A DNA stretch of 64,000 nucleotides from contig CAJXMJ010000001.1 in the NCBI GenBank assembly GCA_913056455.1, positions 806,001 to 870,000 on the forward strand. The letters run 5' to 3'. Numbering within the stretch: the stretch's first letter is position 1; each line of letters starts with the position of its first letter. The position numbers were made by a program, and so were the translations under genes. Of this stretch, positions 16,301 to 26,251 are shown in pieces. Origin of the DNA: an uncultured Fodinibius sp. GTDB lineage: Bacteria; Bacteroidota; Rhodothermia; Balneolales; Balneolaceae. The notes below the pieces were generated by a model. It did no database searches. It was not told where the DNA came from and saw only the letters and a list, made by a program, of their open reading frames with translations.

Positions 16301-18853
16301 ATGAAGAAGAAGCTTAAAAAATTAACGCCATTCATAAGCATCATTTTCTTTGCTTTTGCGTTGTGGTTCCTTGATCAGGAATTGCAGCAGTATGAGATGT
16401 CGGAAGTGATGACACAACTGGCCGATATCCCCAATCAGTATATTCTGTTTTCACTGTTACTGTCGTTTTTAAGCTATCTCTTATTAACGGGATATGATGC
16501 TCTGGGCGTCCGGTATATTGGGGAAGACCTTGAGGCAGGAAAAATCATTCGTGCAGGATATGTAGGGTATGCCTTCAGTCATAATATTGGGTTAGCTTTA
16601 ATAACCGGTGGTTCTATAAGATATCGTATCTACTCGGTCTGGGGATTTACAGGCATGCAGGTTACACAGATTGTAGCTTTTAGTGCATTTACGCTCTGGA
16701 TTGGTTTTTGTGCAGTCGGCGGACTTGCCTTACTGTTTGCAACGCCCAACTTGCCTAATAATGTAACGGTCCCATTTGTCTCACTGCGGGTGCTCGGGAT
16801 CATTCTGTTGGTGATGGTTGCAGGATATATTATTGCAAGTGCAAGAATCAAAGATGAAATTTCGTTCAAGCGATGGACATTTCGGTTTCCTGACCTGAAA
16901 CTTTCGCTTCAACAGGTATTTATAGCATCTATAGACTGGCTCTTGATGGCGTCAGTGCTGTTTGTATTGTTGCCTGATGTGGGTATTAATTTCTTCAGTT
17001 TTGTCGGTATTTTTATGCTGGCCCAGATTGCAGGACTATTTAGTCAAGTGCCCGGCGGTCTTGGAGTATTTGAATCTGTAATGCTGATATATCTGGGTAA
17101 CTTTATTCCGGGTTCTCAAGTGTTAGGGATTTTAGTCGTCTACCGTATTATTTATTATATAATCCCACTTTTGGGGGCATTAATTGTATTGGGATATCAG
17201 GAGTATATCGTCAACCGACGCAAAGTTAAAGTATTACAGCGCAAAGCTGCTAATTGGGTTCCACGTGTTGTTCCCCAGGTTATGAGTTTTTCTGTGTTCA
17301 TCGGCGGATCTATTCTTCTTTTTTCTGGTGCTGTTCCCTCAGAAGTGCCTCGCATGGAATGGTTGCAGCACTTTATACCACTGCCGGTTATCGAAATGTC
17401 GCACTTTTTTGCCAGCTTGGTGGGGGCTGCGTTGCTGGTATTAGCCAGCGGACTACAGCGAAGAAGTGATGGGGCCTATCACTTAACGGTAGGGCTTCTT
17501 GTTTTCGGTATTTTGTTTTCGTTACTGAAGGGGGCCGACTATGAAGAGGCTTTGATCCTATCCGTGATGCTTGTTGCGCTTATACCATGCCGTGGTGAAT
17601 TTCACCGCAAAACATCATTGATGAATCAGTTCTTTTCCGCTCGCTGGTTTACCTTAATCTTGATGGTATTAGCCAGCGCGATTTGGCTTGGTATGTTTTC
17701 TTATGGACACGTAGAATATCAGAAAGAGCTCTGGTGGCAGTTTTCTTTGATGGGAGATGCCCCCCGATATATGCGGGCAATGGTTGCGGTATTGGGCTTT
17801 GCTGTTATTATGGGTCTTTTAAAATTAATTCGTCCAAAGCATAAAGAAACTAAGGAACCCGGAGAGACGGAACTTCTTTTTGCAAAAGATATATGCAGCA
17901 GGTCACCAAACTCACTTTCTAACTTGGTATTGTTAGGCGATAAAGAGTTAATGCTGAATGATTCCAACTCTTCATTTATAATGTTTGCCAGAGAAGGACA
18001 AAACTGGGTTACCTTTGGTGATCCTGTTGGCCCTGCCGATGAAGCAGAGGAGCTAATTTGGGAGTTTTATGATGAATGTTCGAATCAGGGGTATAGTCCC
18101 ATATTTTACCAGGCAGGAGAAAGGTATTTAGAACAGTATGTTGATTTAGGACTTACTCTTTACAAGTTGGGAGAACAAGCCCGTATTGGATTGACCGGTT
18201 TTGATCCGGAAAAATCCATTCACAACAAAGTTTGGTCGGGCTATCAAGAGCTGGAACAGGATGATTACAACTTTGAAGTGATTCCACAACAGTCGGTATC
18301 ATCTTATTTGCCGGAATTGAAGGCTATTTCAGATGCCAGCCTTAGGACAAGGAATAAAAAAGAGCGGGGCTTTTCCGTTGGCTATTTTGACAAGGGGTAT
18401 TTAAGTCAGTTTCCGATTGCTGTTGTTACAAAGGGTGAGAATATCTTAGCATTTGCCAACATTTTGTATGGGGCTGACAAATATGAGCTGACTACTGATT
18501 TACTGCGTTACCGACCCGAGTCACCGGCGGGAATTATTGATTATATGTTGATTCATACGATGCTGTGGGGAAGGGAAAAGAAATTTGAATGGTTCAATCT
18601 TGGAATGGCACCGCTTTCAGGAATGGATGAACATGACTTTTCTCCCGGATGGAATAAACTGGCAGATTTTGTGTACACCTATGGTGAAAACATCTATGGC
18701 TTTAAAAAAGTCAGGAGATATAAGAGTCAATTTAACCCAACCTGGGAGCCCAAATTTTTAGTGGGTCCGGGAGGATGGTCGATGCCACGAGCACTGTCAA
18801 ATCTCACGAATATTGTTTCCGGGGGATTTGATAGTATTATGACCGATAAGTAA
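16301..18853 (+). CDS. mprF: Phosphatidylglycerol lysyltransferase/flippase, MprF-like
   Basis: An 850-residue membrane enzyme. The N-terminal part (to about residue 500) holds many membrane helices of the flippase (UPF0104-type) domain, with ITGGSIRYRIYSVWGF and SQVPGGLGVFESVMLIYLGN as typical loops. The C-terminal 330 residues form the DUF2156 GNAT-like aminoacyl-transferase domain (FGDPVGPADEAEELIWEF, RNKKERGFSVGYFD, PAGIIDYMLI, FNLGMAPLSG). Members transfer Lys or Ala from tRNA to phosphatidylglycerol and flip the product, lowering sensitivity to cationic peptides; the amino acid used here cannot be read from sequence. The ORF also opens at TTG 16298; ATG 16301 is preferred. Confidence 0.9.
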   Translation: MKKKLKKLTPFISIIFFAFALWFLDQELQQYEMSEVMTQLADIPNQYILFSLLLSFLSYLLLTGYDALGVRYIGEDLEAGKIIRAGYVGYAFSHNIGLALITGGSIRYRIYSVWGFTGMQVTQIVAFSAFTLWIGFCAVGGLALLFATPNLPNNVTVPFVSLRVLGIILLVMVAGYIIASARIKDEISFKRWTFRFPDLKLSLQQVFIASIDWLLMASVLFVLLPDVGINFFSFVGIFMLAQIAGLFSQVPGGLGVFESVMLIYLGNFIPGSQVLGILVVYRIIYYIIPLLGALIVLGYQEYIVNRRKVKVLQRKAANWVPRVVPQVMSFSVFIGGSILLFSGAVPSEVPRMEWLQHFIPLPVIEMSHFFASLVGAALLVLASGLQRRSDGAYHLTVGLLVFGILFSLLKGADYEEALILSVMLVALIPCRGEFHRKTSLMNQFFSARWFTLILMVLASAIWLGMFSYGHVEYQKELWWQFSLMGDAPRYMRAMVAVLGFAVIMGLLKLIRPKHKETKEPGETELLFAKDICSRSPNSLSNLVLLGDKELMLNDSNSSFIMFAREGQNWVTFGDPVGPADEAEELIWEFYDECSNQGYSPIFYQAGERYLEQYVDLGLTLYKLGEQARIGLTGFDPEKSIHNKVWSGYQELEQDDYNFEVIPQQSVSSYLPELKAISDASLRTRNKKERGFSVGYFDKGYLSQFPIAVVTKGENILAFANILYGADKYELTTDLLRYRPESPAGIIDYMLIHTMLWGREKKFEWFNLGMAPLSGMDEHDFSPGWNKLADFVYTYGENIYGFKKVRRYKSQFNPTWEPKFLVGPGGWSMPRALSNLTNIVSGGFDSIMTDK

Positions 18854-18944
18854 ACTGCTCTTTTGAGTGGGTAGTAAATAAAAAATGTCCCTCAAATTTC
18901 TTACCTTCCGGTCTAATACATCCAACAGAAAATGAGAAGATATT

Positions 18945-21900
18945 ATGTCTGAAGATACCGTGACCTCTGATCAAGCAACTAATACTGCTGCAAAGGAACA
19001 TTCAGAAACAAAAAACAGTGGTCAGCCGGAAGTATATAAGGCTGAGCATAACATCCGTTTTGTAACGGCCGCCAGTCTATTTGATGGTCATGATGCAAGC
19101 ATCAATATCATGCGTCGTATTTTACAGAGCAGCGGGGCAGAGGTAATCCATCTCGGGCATAACCGTTCTGTGCAGGAAATAGTTGATTGTGCTATACAGG
19201 AAGATGTACAGGGTATTGCTGTCAGCTCGTACCAGGGCGGGCATATGGAGTATTTTAAATACATGGTGGAACTTCTCGAAGAACGTGGTGCCTCACACAT
19301 TAATGTATTTGGTGGAGGTGGTGGTGTAATAGTGGATGAAGAGATTGAAGAGCTTCACGAGGCAGGAGTAGAGCGAATATTTTCTGTTGAAGATGGTAGC
19401 GAAATGGGTCTTCAAGGCATGATTAATTACATGCTTAAACAATGTGATTTTGATACAGCAGAAATTGAAGAGGTCAATGCGCAGGATATTACCAAAAGAG
19501 ATACTATAACCATTGCTCGTTGTATCTCGGCGTTGGAAAACAAGCATGACAATATCATTAGTTTTAAAGATAATGAGCTTTTTGATGGAAAAGGGAATAT
19601 GATCCCTGCCCAGAAAAATGGTAATCCCATCCCGCTAATAGGTATCACCGGAACCGGTGGAGCAGGCAAGAGTTCGCTTACCGATGAACTTATCAGAAGA
19701 TTTCTAACGGAGTTTGAAGAGATTGATATTGCAGTTATATCTATTGATCCCTCAAAAATACGAACCGGTGGAGCTTTGCTGGGCGATCGCATTCGCATGA
19801 ACAGCCTCGATACGGAACGTGTGTACATGCGCAGCCTTGCTACCCGTGCCAGCAATAGAACTACCAGCGAAGCTATTAAGGGAACAATTGAGATATGTAA
19901 AACAGCGGGTTTTGATCTGGTGATTGTAGAAACCAGTGGAATTGGTCAGAGCGACACCGAAATTGTTAATATTTCAGATATTCCGCTGTATGTGATGACC
20001 AGTGAATATGGGGCGGCGACTCAGCTTGAAAAGATTAACATGCTGGACCTGGCTGAGCTGGTAGTGCTTAACAAGTTCGAAAAGAAAGGTTCTCTTGATG
20101 CCTTGCGTGATGTTCGCAAGCAGATGAAACGAAACAGGGGGGCTTGGAATCTTGATCCCAAAGCAATGCCGGTATATCCAACTATAGCGGCCCAGTTCAA
20201 TGATGAGGGTGTGAATCGATTGTTTAAGGCTATTGTTGATAAAGTGAATGATTATTATAGCATCAGTTGGGATACGGAACTGTATACCAATCCTGATCCT
20301 GCCGAAGACATTCAGGCACAGTCTATCATACCCGGTAAGCGTCAGCGGTATTTATCTGATATTTCTGATACTATCCGTGATTACCACAGTTGGGCTGAAC
20401 AGCAGGTCGATATTGCCAGTAAACTTGAAAATGTAACCGGTACCATCGAACAGATCGATCGTTGGGATCCTGACGAAAAAGATGATTTGAAGGTTAAGTT
20501 AAAAACGATGCGCGAGCACTGGCTCAGTAAGCTGGACGCACGTTGTAAAAAGATTCTTGAGCAGTGGGACGATCTCTACGAAGAGTATCAGCAGGATTAT
20601 GTGGAAGTGCAGGTTCGTGATAAGACCTTCAAAAATAAAATGTATCGCGAGTCTCTCAGCGGATTGGAAATTCCACGAGTAGCCCTTCCTAAAACGAAGC
20701 ATAAAGGAGAACAGCTCAAGTTTGCTCTCAAAGAGAATTTGCCGGGCTATTATCCTTTTACAGCCGGTGTCTTTGAATTTAAGCGTGAGGGCGAAGATCC
20801 TACGCGGATGTTTGCTGGTGAAGGTACGCCTGAGCGGACGAACAAACGCTTCCATTATCTGAGTGAGGGTATGCCGGCAGCCCGTTTATCAACAGCTTTT
20901 GACTCCGTCACACTGTATGGTGAAGACCCGGATCACCGGCCCGATATTTATGGCAAAGTCGGAAATTCAGGCGTTAGTATATGTACGCTTGATGATATGA
21001 AGAAGTTGTATTCCGGATTTGAACTTACCTCTCCTAAAACGTCGGTTTCGATGACGATTAATGGTCCGGCACCGATGATTCTTGCGATGTTTATGAATAC
21101 AGCTATTGACCAGGAGGTAGAGCGCTACCTAAAAGAGAATAACAAGTGGGAAGAGGCACAGCAAAAAATTAAAGATTACTTTGAAAAGCGTGATGTCGAA
21201 GCGCCGGAATACAATAATGAACTGCCCGATACCAACGATGGCTTTGGACTGGGTCTGCTGGGCATAACCGGTGATAAGTTGATTGATGATGAGACGTATG
21301 AGGAAATAAAAGAAGAGGCACTTTCAGTGGTTCGCGGAACCGTTCAGGCGGATATTCTAAAGGAAGATCAGGCACAGAATACCTGCATTTTCTCTACGGA
21401 ATTTGCCTTAAAAATGATGGGGGATATTCAGCAGTATTTCACAGATCATGAGGTGCGAAATTACTATTCAGTATCTATTTCCGGTTATCATATTGCCGAG
21501 GCGGGGGCTAATCCTATTACCCAGGCGGCATTTACACTGGCGAATGGATTTACCTACGTGGAGTATTATTTATCTCGCGGGATGGATATCGATGAGTTCG
21601 CTCATAACCTGTCGTTTTTCTTCAGTAATGGACTTGATCCTGAATATGCAGTGATAGGACGTGTAGCCCGTCGTATCTGGGCGGTGGCAATGCGGGAGAA
21701 ATATGATGCAAACGAACGGTCGCAGAAGCTAAAATATCACATCCAAACGAGCGGACGTTCGCTACATGCCCAGGAAATTCAATTTAATGATATTCGCACT
21801 ACTTTACAGGCACTGATGGCGATTTATGATAACTGTAACTCACTACATACCAATGCTTATGATGAGGCAATTACCACTCCTACCGAAGAGTCTGTACGTC

Positions 21901-22439
21901 GTGCACTGGCTATTCAGCTGATTATCAATAAAGAGATGGGGCCTGCTAAAAATGAAAATATTAATCAGGGTTCCTACTTTATCGAAGAGTTAACTGACTT
22001 GGTAGAAGAGGCTATACTCTCTGAATTTGATCGTCTTACTGAGCGAGGCGGTGTGCTTGGTGCAATGGAGAATATGTATCAGCGAGGTAAGATTCAGGAT
22101 GAGAGCCTTCATTATGAGGCCAAAAAACACAGCGGGGAGAAGCCCATCATTGGAGTTAACACCTTTCAGAAAGAAGACAGTGAAGGTGAGGAAGAAGAAA
22201 AAGAGGTTGACCTTATACGATCGACCAAAGAAGAAAAAGAGCAGCAGATACAAAGCCTTGAATCCTTTTGGGAGCGTAATGATGATGAAGCAGAAGAAGC
22301 AATCGAACGTCTAAAAGAAGTGGCTCGCAACAAAGGTAATATCTTTGAAGAGCTGATGGAGACGGTCAAGGTAGCTTCTCTGGGGCAAATTTCTCAGGCT
22401 CTTTACGAAGTGGGAGGACAGTACCGCCGTAATATGTAA
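18945..22439 (+). CDS. icmF: Fused isobutyryl-CoA mutase
   Basis: A 1164-residue adenosylcobalamin enzyme that interconverts isobutyryl-CoA and n-butyryl-CoA. Domain order is that of IcmF: N-terminal B12-binding domain ([17 protein letters not shown], with the base-off His; [12 protein letters not shown]), a MeaB-like G-protein chaperone (P-loop [43 protein letters not shown]), a linker, and the mutase barrel ([34 protein letters not shown]). The Phe in AGVFEF occupies the place of the substrate Tyr of methylmalonyl-CoA mutase and supports the isobutyryl form. The acidic stretch near residues 1080-1100 ([13 protein letters not shown]) is longer than usual. It stands alone between mprF and an esterase gene. 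Confidence 0.92.
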   Translation: MSEDTVTSDQATNTAAKEHSETKNSGQPEVYKAEHNIRFVTAASLFDGHDASINIMRRILQSSGAEVIHLGHNRSVQEIVDCAIQEDVQGIAVSSYQGGHMEYFKYMVELLEERGASHINVFGGGGGVIVDEEIEELHEAGVERIFSVEDGSEMGLQGMINYMLKQCDFDTAEIEEVNAQDITKRDTITIARCISALENKHDNIISFKDNELFDGKGNMIPAQKNGNPIPLIGITGTGGAGKSSLTDELIRRFLTEFEEIDIAVISIDPSKIRTGGALLGDRIRMNSLDTERVYMRSLATRASNRTTSEAIKGTIEICKTAGFDLVIVETSGIGQSDTEIVNISDIPLYVMTSEYGAATQLEKINMLDLAELVVLNKFEKKGSLDALRDVRKQMKRNRGAWNLDPKAMPVYPTIAAQFNDEGVNRLFKAIVDKVNDYYSISWDTELYTNPDPAEDIQAQSIIPGKRQRYLSDISDTIRDYHSWAEQQVDIASKLENVTGTIEQIDRWDPDEKDDLKVKLKTMREHWLSKLDARCKKILEQWDDLYEEYQQDYVEVQVRDKTFKNKMYRESLSGLEIPRVALPKTKHKGEQLKFALKENLPGYYPFTAGVFEFKREGEDPTRMFAGEGTPERTNKRFHYLSEGMPAARLSTAFDSVTLYGEDPDHRPDIYGKVGNSGVSICTLDDMKKLYSGFELTSPKTSVSMTINGPAPMILAMFMNTAIDQEVERYLKENNKWEEAQQKIKDYFEKRDVEAPEYNNELPDTNDGFGLGLLGITGDKLIDDETYEEIKEEALSVVRGTVQADILKEDQAQNTCIFSTEFALKMMGDIQQYFTDHEVRNYYSVSISGYHIAEAGANPITQAAFTLANGFTYVEYYLSRGMDIDEFAHNLSFFFSNGLDPEYAVIGRVARRIWAVAMREKYDANERSQKLKYHIQTSGRSLHAQEIQFNDIRTTLQALMAIYDNCNSLHTNAYDEAITTPTEESVRRALAIQLIINKEMGPAKNENINQGSYFIEELTDLVEEAILSEFDRLTERGGVLGAMENMYQRGKIQDESLHYEAKKHSGEKPIIGVNTFQKEDSEGEEEEKEVDLIRSTKEEKEQQIQSLESFWERNDDEAEEAIERLKEVARNKGNIFEELMETVKVASLGQISQALYEVGGQYRRNM

Positions 22440-22464
22440 TTATTTGCAAAATTGATTGCTTAAA

Positions 22465-23241
22465 ATGAAGAAAGTCTTAGTTACTGTAGGATTCCTATTT
22501 CTATTTTTTGGTATTGTAGAAGCCCAGATTACTGATTTTGAGCCGAAAATATATACTGACAGTACTGGAGAAGAATTACAATACCGAATGTTAAAGCCTG
22601 CAGAATACGATAGCACTAAAAACTATCCACTCGTTGTATTTTTGCATGGTGCCGCCGAACGAGGAGACGACAACTATAGTCAACTAAAGTGGGGTATTTC
22701 TCATTTTGCGGAACCTAAATTTAGAGAGCAATACCCTGCTTTTGTTATTGCTCCTCAAATGAAGGAGGGAGAGGTTTGGTCCAAACTTATTACAACACGT
22801 GATACAACTTCTTTTACAGCTTCCATGGGTAAAAACCCAACGCCCCCAATGCGTTTAACGATTGAGTTGTTGGAACAACTCCAAGACAACTACTCTATTG
22901 ATTCCAACCGTCTGTATGTAACAGGAATTTCAATGGGCGGATTTGGCACCTTTGATATCATTCAGCGCTATCCCAATAAATTTGCTGCTGCGGTGCCAAT
23001 TTGCGGCGGAGGGGATTTGACTCGTGCTTTTATGCTTGCTGATATGCCAATTTGGGCATTTCATGGGACAAAAGACCAAATAGTAGAGCCTGAATTTTCT
23101 CGCTCAATAATTGAGGCTATTCGACTGGCGGGAGGGTCACCCGGCTATACCGAATACCCGGATGAAGGCCACGAGGGAGCGTGGGTGCAAGCGTACCGAA
23201 ATCCGCATTTGTATGAGTGGATGTTTAGTAAAGAACTATAA
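22465..23241 (+). CDS. Secreted alpha/beta hydrolase (esterase / prolyl-oligopeptidase-like)
   Basis: A 258-residue protein with a signal peptide (MKKVLVTVGFLFLFFGIVEAQ). The hydrolase fold shows PLVVFLHGAAERGDD (oxyanion region), the nucleophile elbow GISMGG, an acid in GTKDQIVEPE and the His in DEGHEGAW, so the triad Ser-Asp-His is complete. The type is that of extracellular feruloyl/acetyl esterase-like peptidases (LpqC or S9-like). Its substrate is not evident. ATG 22465 is preferred over an upstream TTG at 22456. A bidirectional terminator follows. Confidence 0.82.
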   Translation: MKKVLVTVGFLFLFFGIVEAQITDFEPKIYTDSTGEELQYRMLKPAEYDSTKNYPLVVFLHGAAERGDDNYSQLKWGISHFAEPKFREQYPAFVIAPQMKEGEVWSKLITTRDTTSFTASMGKNPTPPMRLTIELLEQLQDNYSIDSNRLYVTGISMGGFGTFDIIQRYPNKFAAAVPICGGGDLTRAFMLADMPIWAFHGTKDQIVEPEFSRSIIEAIRLAGGSPGYTEYPDEGHEGAWVQAYRNPHLYEWMFSKEL

Positions 23242-23274
23242 ATCGATGGACGAAGTAGTTTAATAAAGTAAATT

Positions 23275-23312
23275 AAAAAGCCCAACTGGAGATATCAGTT
23301 GGGGCTTTTTAA
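23275..23312. terminator. Bidirectional rho-independent terminator
   Basis: AAAAAGCCCAACTG (from about 23275) pairs with CAGTTGGGGCTTTTT (23296-23310) around a 7-base loop. It is flanked by A-rich sequence on the left and T's on the right, so it can serve both the esterase gene (plus strand) and the TPR gene that converges from the right. Confidence 0.85.
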
Positions 23313-23332
23313 AAAAACTATTGTAATCTGTC

Positions 23333-24022
23333 TTACTTTTCAGCTGTAGCCAGCAAACCTAATAGTTGTTCTGCTTCCGTAGCTTGATTACTGTTATCAT
23401 ATTCTTCGATGATCTTCTTAGCATACTGTTGAGCTTTTTCAGTGTTGCTTGCATCATGAAAAGCATTAGCGGCTTCCAAATAATTATAAGGTGTTGTAGA
23501 ATCATTAACGTCCCATTCTGCTGCTTTTACATACAGTTCGGCTGCTTCTGTATGATTTCCAAGTTCTGTGTGGATAACAGCGTGAAAAGAGAGGGGACCT
23601 ACGCCCATAATTCCTTCAGGGATCTCATAATTTTCAATATATGTTAAAGCTTCTTCATTATTACCGATCTTAAATGAGCTTATCGCTGCATAGTAACGGG
23701 CAAGGTTAGCAGCATCAGTCATACCGTAATTATTGATAATCTGTTTAAATCCTACTGTAAAATCAGCGTCAGATCCCGTCAAGGCTTCTTGGTAGTTGCC
23801 CTGTAGGTAAGCCTGTGAAGCTTGTCCCATAAGTTCTTGCGCTTCACTTTCTTGGGCCTCGGCGTAATAATAATATCCTACTGATCCGCCAATAAGAATA
23901 ATTACGGCTATTGCTGCCCCTATGACAGTGTTTTTGTTATTGTCATAAAAACTCTGGGCCTTTGAAAAAGTTTCAAGGAGTACGTCTTGCTCTAATTCTT
24001 CTTTTACTTGTTTCTTACTCAT
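23333..24022 (-). CDS. Membrane-anchored TPR protein (YfgM-like)
   Basis: A 229-residue protein with a cytoplasmic charged N-terminus, one membrane helix (about 33-54, TVIGAAIAVIILIGGSVGYYYY) and a periplasmic tail with tetratricopeptide-like repeats (AQELMGQASQAYLQGNYQEA, ARYYAAISSFKIGNNEEALTYI, AELYVKAAEW). The layout resembles YfgM/TPR_21 ancillary proteins that work with the SecYEG-PpiD chaperones, but the sequence match is only of type. Last gene of the minus-strand run that includes lolD and ymdB; a 69-base gap separates it from lolD. Confidence 0.78.
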   Translation of the reverse strand: MSKKQVKEELEQDVLLETFSKAQSFYDNNKNTVIGAAIAVIILIGGSVGYYYYAEAQESEAQELMGQASQAYLQGNYQEALTGSDADFTVGFKQIINNYGMTDAANLARYYAAISSFKIGNNEEALTYIENYEIPEGIMGVGPLSFHAVIHTELGNHTEAAELYVKAAEWDVNDSTTPYNYLEAANAFHDASNTEKAQQYAKKIIEEYDNSNQATEAEQLLGLLATAEK

Positions 24023-24091
24023 GGTTTAAACTTGTTGTCGGTTGATTTCAGGAGTAGCTGAAAATATGATTGTTTTCTTTGATAGTAAAAT

Positions 24092-24775
24092 TTAAAGCGT
24101 CTGTAACTTTCCTTTAGAAAGTTGATAGATCGTATCAGACCTGTTTGCAATTTCTTTTTCGTGGGTAATGAGGAGAATACTGACTTCCTCAATTTCCCGG
24201 AGATTAAAAAGATAGTCTAAAATTACTGAGGTATTATCTTCATCAAGGTTACCGGTTGGCTCATCCGCAAGTATCAAATCAGGACTATTCATTAGTGCTC
24301 GGGCCATTGCCACACGTTGTTGCTCGCCACCAGAGAGCTGCGTAGGACGATGTTCGGTCCGATCGGGGATACCGAACTCCTTTAATAGGTAGTTGGCCCT
24401 TTGGCCGGCCTTTTCAGGTGTTTGTCCCCGGATGAGAGCAGGCATCATGATATTTTCAAGGGCGGTAAACTCAGGTAACAGGTGATGAAATTGAAATACA
24501 AATCCCAATTTATTATTTCTGAAGCTTGCCAGTGATTCACGATTCATGTCATAAATAGACTTGTTTTGCCAGAGCACCGTTCCTTCATTGGGCTTATCAA
24601 GTCCGCCAAGAATATGAAGTAAAGTGCTTTTACCACTGCCGCTTACGCCAATCACCGTAGAGATAGATCCTTTCTCAATACTTATTGAGGTATCATCCAG
24701 CACGGTTAATGTACCATTACCGGACTCTGTTTTATATTGCTTGGTAATATTTTTTCCTTCTAATATTATCGACAT
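24092..24775 (-). CDS. lolD: ABC transporter ATPase, LolD/MacB type
   Basis: A 227-residue ATPase with Walker [10 protein letters not shown] (43-51), Q-loop [17 protein letters not shown], signature [15 protein letters not shown], Walker [14 protein letters not shown] and a switch His in LLITHEKE. The [19 protein letters not shown] and GNLDE wording is that of the LolD subunit that powers lipoprotein release from the inner membrane (LolCDE), though FtsE/MacB-type exporters are close. No permease gene (lolC/E) is adjacent. The gap to ymdB upstream is 9 bases. Confidence 0.85.
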   Translation of the reverse strand: MSIILEGKNITKQYKTESGNGTLTVLDDTSISIEKGSISTVIGVSGSGKSTLLHILGGLDKPNEGTVLWQNKSIYDMNRESLASFRNNKLGFVFQFHHLLPEFTALENIMMPALIRGQTPEKAGQRANYLLKEFGIPDRTEHRPTQLSGGEQQRVAMARALMNSPDLILADEPTGNLDEDNTSVILDYLFNLREIEEVSILLITHEKEIANRSDTIYQLSKGKLQTL

Positions 24776-24784
24776 TGGAAAATA

Positions 24785-25606
24785 CTACTCTTCGAGGTTG
24801 CTTCTGTTAAATCCGGGATAAACAATAGGTTCAATGTATTCACATTTGGCCGTATTGGTATCTACTTTGGCAAGAATAGCGCAAAGGTGGTTATTGCCGT
24901 TGGCTAATCGATAGCGATGGGGGGTAGCCAATTTAAAGCGATTCATAGATACATTTTTATCCATGCCCAATACCGAGTCAAAAGAGCCGGTCATTCCTAC
25001 ATCACTAATATAACCGGTTCCTTTTGGAAATATTCGCGCATCGTTGGTGGGAACATGAGTATGTGTGCCTACCATTATCGAAATATCGCCATCAAGGTGC
25101 CATGCCAAGGCCAGCTTTTCGGCAGTAGCTTCAGCATGGAAGTCTACAAAAACGATATCGGTTTCTTCATTCATGCGCTCAATAACCCAATCTGCTGTAT
25201 TAAACGGACAGTCGATGTCCGGCATAAAGGTTCGACCCTGTAGATTAAGTACGCCAATCTTATGATCGAAATTGGGAATGTCGTACACCCCGAATCCGTA
25301 ACCGGGATTACCTTTGGGATAATTCATAGGACGTAAAATATTTCCGTCCTCTTTCATGTAATCAAAAACTTTCCACTTGGCGAATGAGTGATTACCGCCT
25401 GTGATGACGTGCACTCCCAGATCGTACAAACGTTTTATGATGGATCGGTTTATCCCTTTTCCTTCATGTGAATTTTCGCCATTGGCAATAACAAAGTCAG
25501 CATCATATTTGTCAATAAAACCGGGTAGTACTGTTTCGAGCAAGCTCAAGCCCGGCTCACCAACAATATCACCAACAAAAAGTATATTAATCAGATCTTT
25601 AGACAT
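24785..25606 (-). CDS. ymdB: YmdB-family metallophosphoesterase
   Basis: A 273-residue calcineurin-like phosphoesterase of the TIGR00282 group. Metal ligands appear as GDIVGEPG (Asp13), ANGENSHEGKGI, ITGGNHSF, VDFHAEATAE and VGTHTHVPTNDARIFP. B. subtilis YmdB hydrolyses 2',3'-cyclic nucleotides and affects biofilm and motility gene expression. In many FCB genomes and Firmicutes ymdB sits beside rny; here rny is absent between zapA and ymdB. Likely co-transcribed with zapA and lolD. Confidence 0.88.
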   Translation of the reverse strand: MSKDLINILFVGDIVGEPGLSLLETVLPGFIDKYDADFVIANGENSHEGKGINRSIIKRLYDLGVHVITGGNHSFAKWKVFDYMKEDGNILRPMNYPKGNPGYGFGVYDIPNFDHKIGVLNLQGRTFMPDIDCPFNTADWVIERMNEETDIVFVDFHAEATAEKLALAWHLDGDISIMVGTHTHVPTNDARIFPKGTGYISDVGMTGSFDSVLGMDKNVSMNRFKLATPHRYRLANGNNHLCAILAKVDTNTAKCEYIEPIVYPGFNRSNLEE

Positions 25607-25694
25607 GCTGTTGATTATTAAAACAGAAATAGCTTCTAAAATGAAGCTGTAAAAGTAAGGAAAATAATGGCCTTATCAGAATTGAATCGAGAGG

Positions 25695-25988
25695 CTATTG
25701 CCGTATTTCCTCAATGAATTCTTCAAGAGACTCATTTACTGTTTTAAGCGTTTTATCTTCTTGCTGGTTGAGTTCACGGTTTCGTTTACGTTCTTCGAAT
25801 AACTCTTCAGCAATGCTGAGGGCGGCTAGGGTCATAATGGTAGTATCGGGCTGCTTATTGAGCTCCTTTTTATATTGACGAAACTTATCGTCAACGTATC
25901 CTGCAATGCGTTTCATGGCCTCCTCTTCGGATTCCTCAACTTTAAGCGGATACTGTTTACCAAGTATGGTTATCTTTATTGATTTCAT
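25695..25988 (-). CDS. zapA: Cell division protein ZapA
   Basis: A 97-residue protein with the ZapA pattern: an N-terminal small domain (IKITILGKQYPLKVEESEEE, then RIAGYVDDKFRQYKK and TTIMTLAALSIAEELFEERK) followed by a charged coiled coil. ZapA binds FtsZ and bundles the Z-ring filaments. The ATG overlaps the stop of the upstream coiled-coil gene by ATGA, so the two are translated together. Confidence 0.88.
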   Translation of the reverse strand: MKSIKITILGKQYPLKVEESEEEAMKRIAGYVDDKFRQYKKELNKQPDTTIMTLAALSIAEELFEERKRNRELNQQEDKTLKTVNESLEEFIEEIRQ

Positions 25989-26242
25989 TGATTGTCCTCC
26001 AGATGGTTATCAATTTTTGATATTAAGCCCAATACCTGGTGCCGAAGGGAAAGCCGCTCAGATTCTGAAATAGCAGAATATATATCAGTTTGTCCATCCT
26101 GAATTTCTTTTAATTTCGAACGCAGATCATTGTTTTCTTTTTTGAGTTCTTTGATTTCATCGTTCAGAGATTGAATCTCCTCACGAATCTCATCAAGCAA
26201 CTCGTGGAACTGCTCCTGATATGGACTTTCGTTTGAAATCAC
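25985..26242 (-). CDS. Small coiled-coil protein, possible ZapB-like division factor
   Basis: An 85-residue protein made almost entirely of heptads (EIREEIQSLNDEIKELKKEN and the following LRSKLKEIQ), with a short non-coil C-terminus. Start is GTG 26242, 9 bases after the pheT stop. Its TGA overlaps the zapA ATG. The size, coiled-coil nature and coupling to zapA suggest a ZapB-like partner of the division ring, but sequence alone cannot prove homology. Confidence 0.72.
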   Translation of the reverse strand: MISNESPYQEQFHELLDEIREEIQSLNDEIKELKKENNDLRSKLKEIQDGQTDIYSAISESERLSLRHQVLGLISKIDNHLEDNQ

Positions 26243-26251
26243 TATTCGGAA

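Noticed and set aside
18990-19130. B12-binding motif DGHDAS in IcmF with Ser where the DxHxxG pattern has Gly
   Set aside because: Considered as a defect, but the same form is normal in IcmF-type fused mutases as far as I know.
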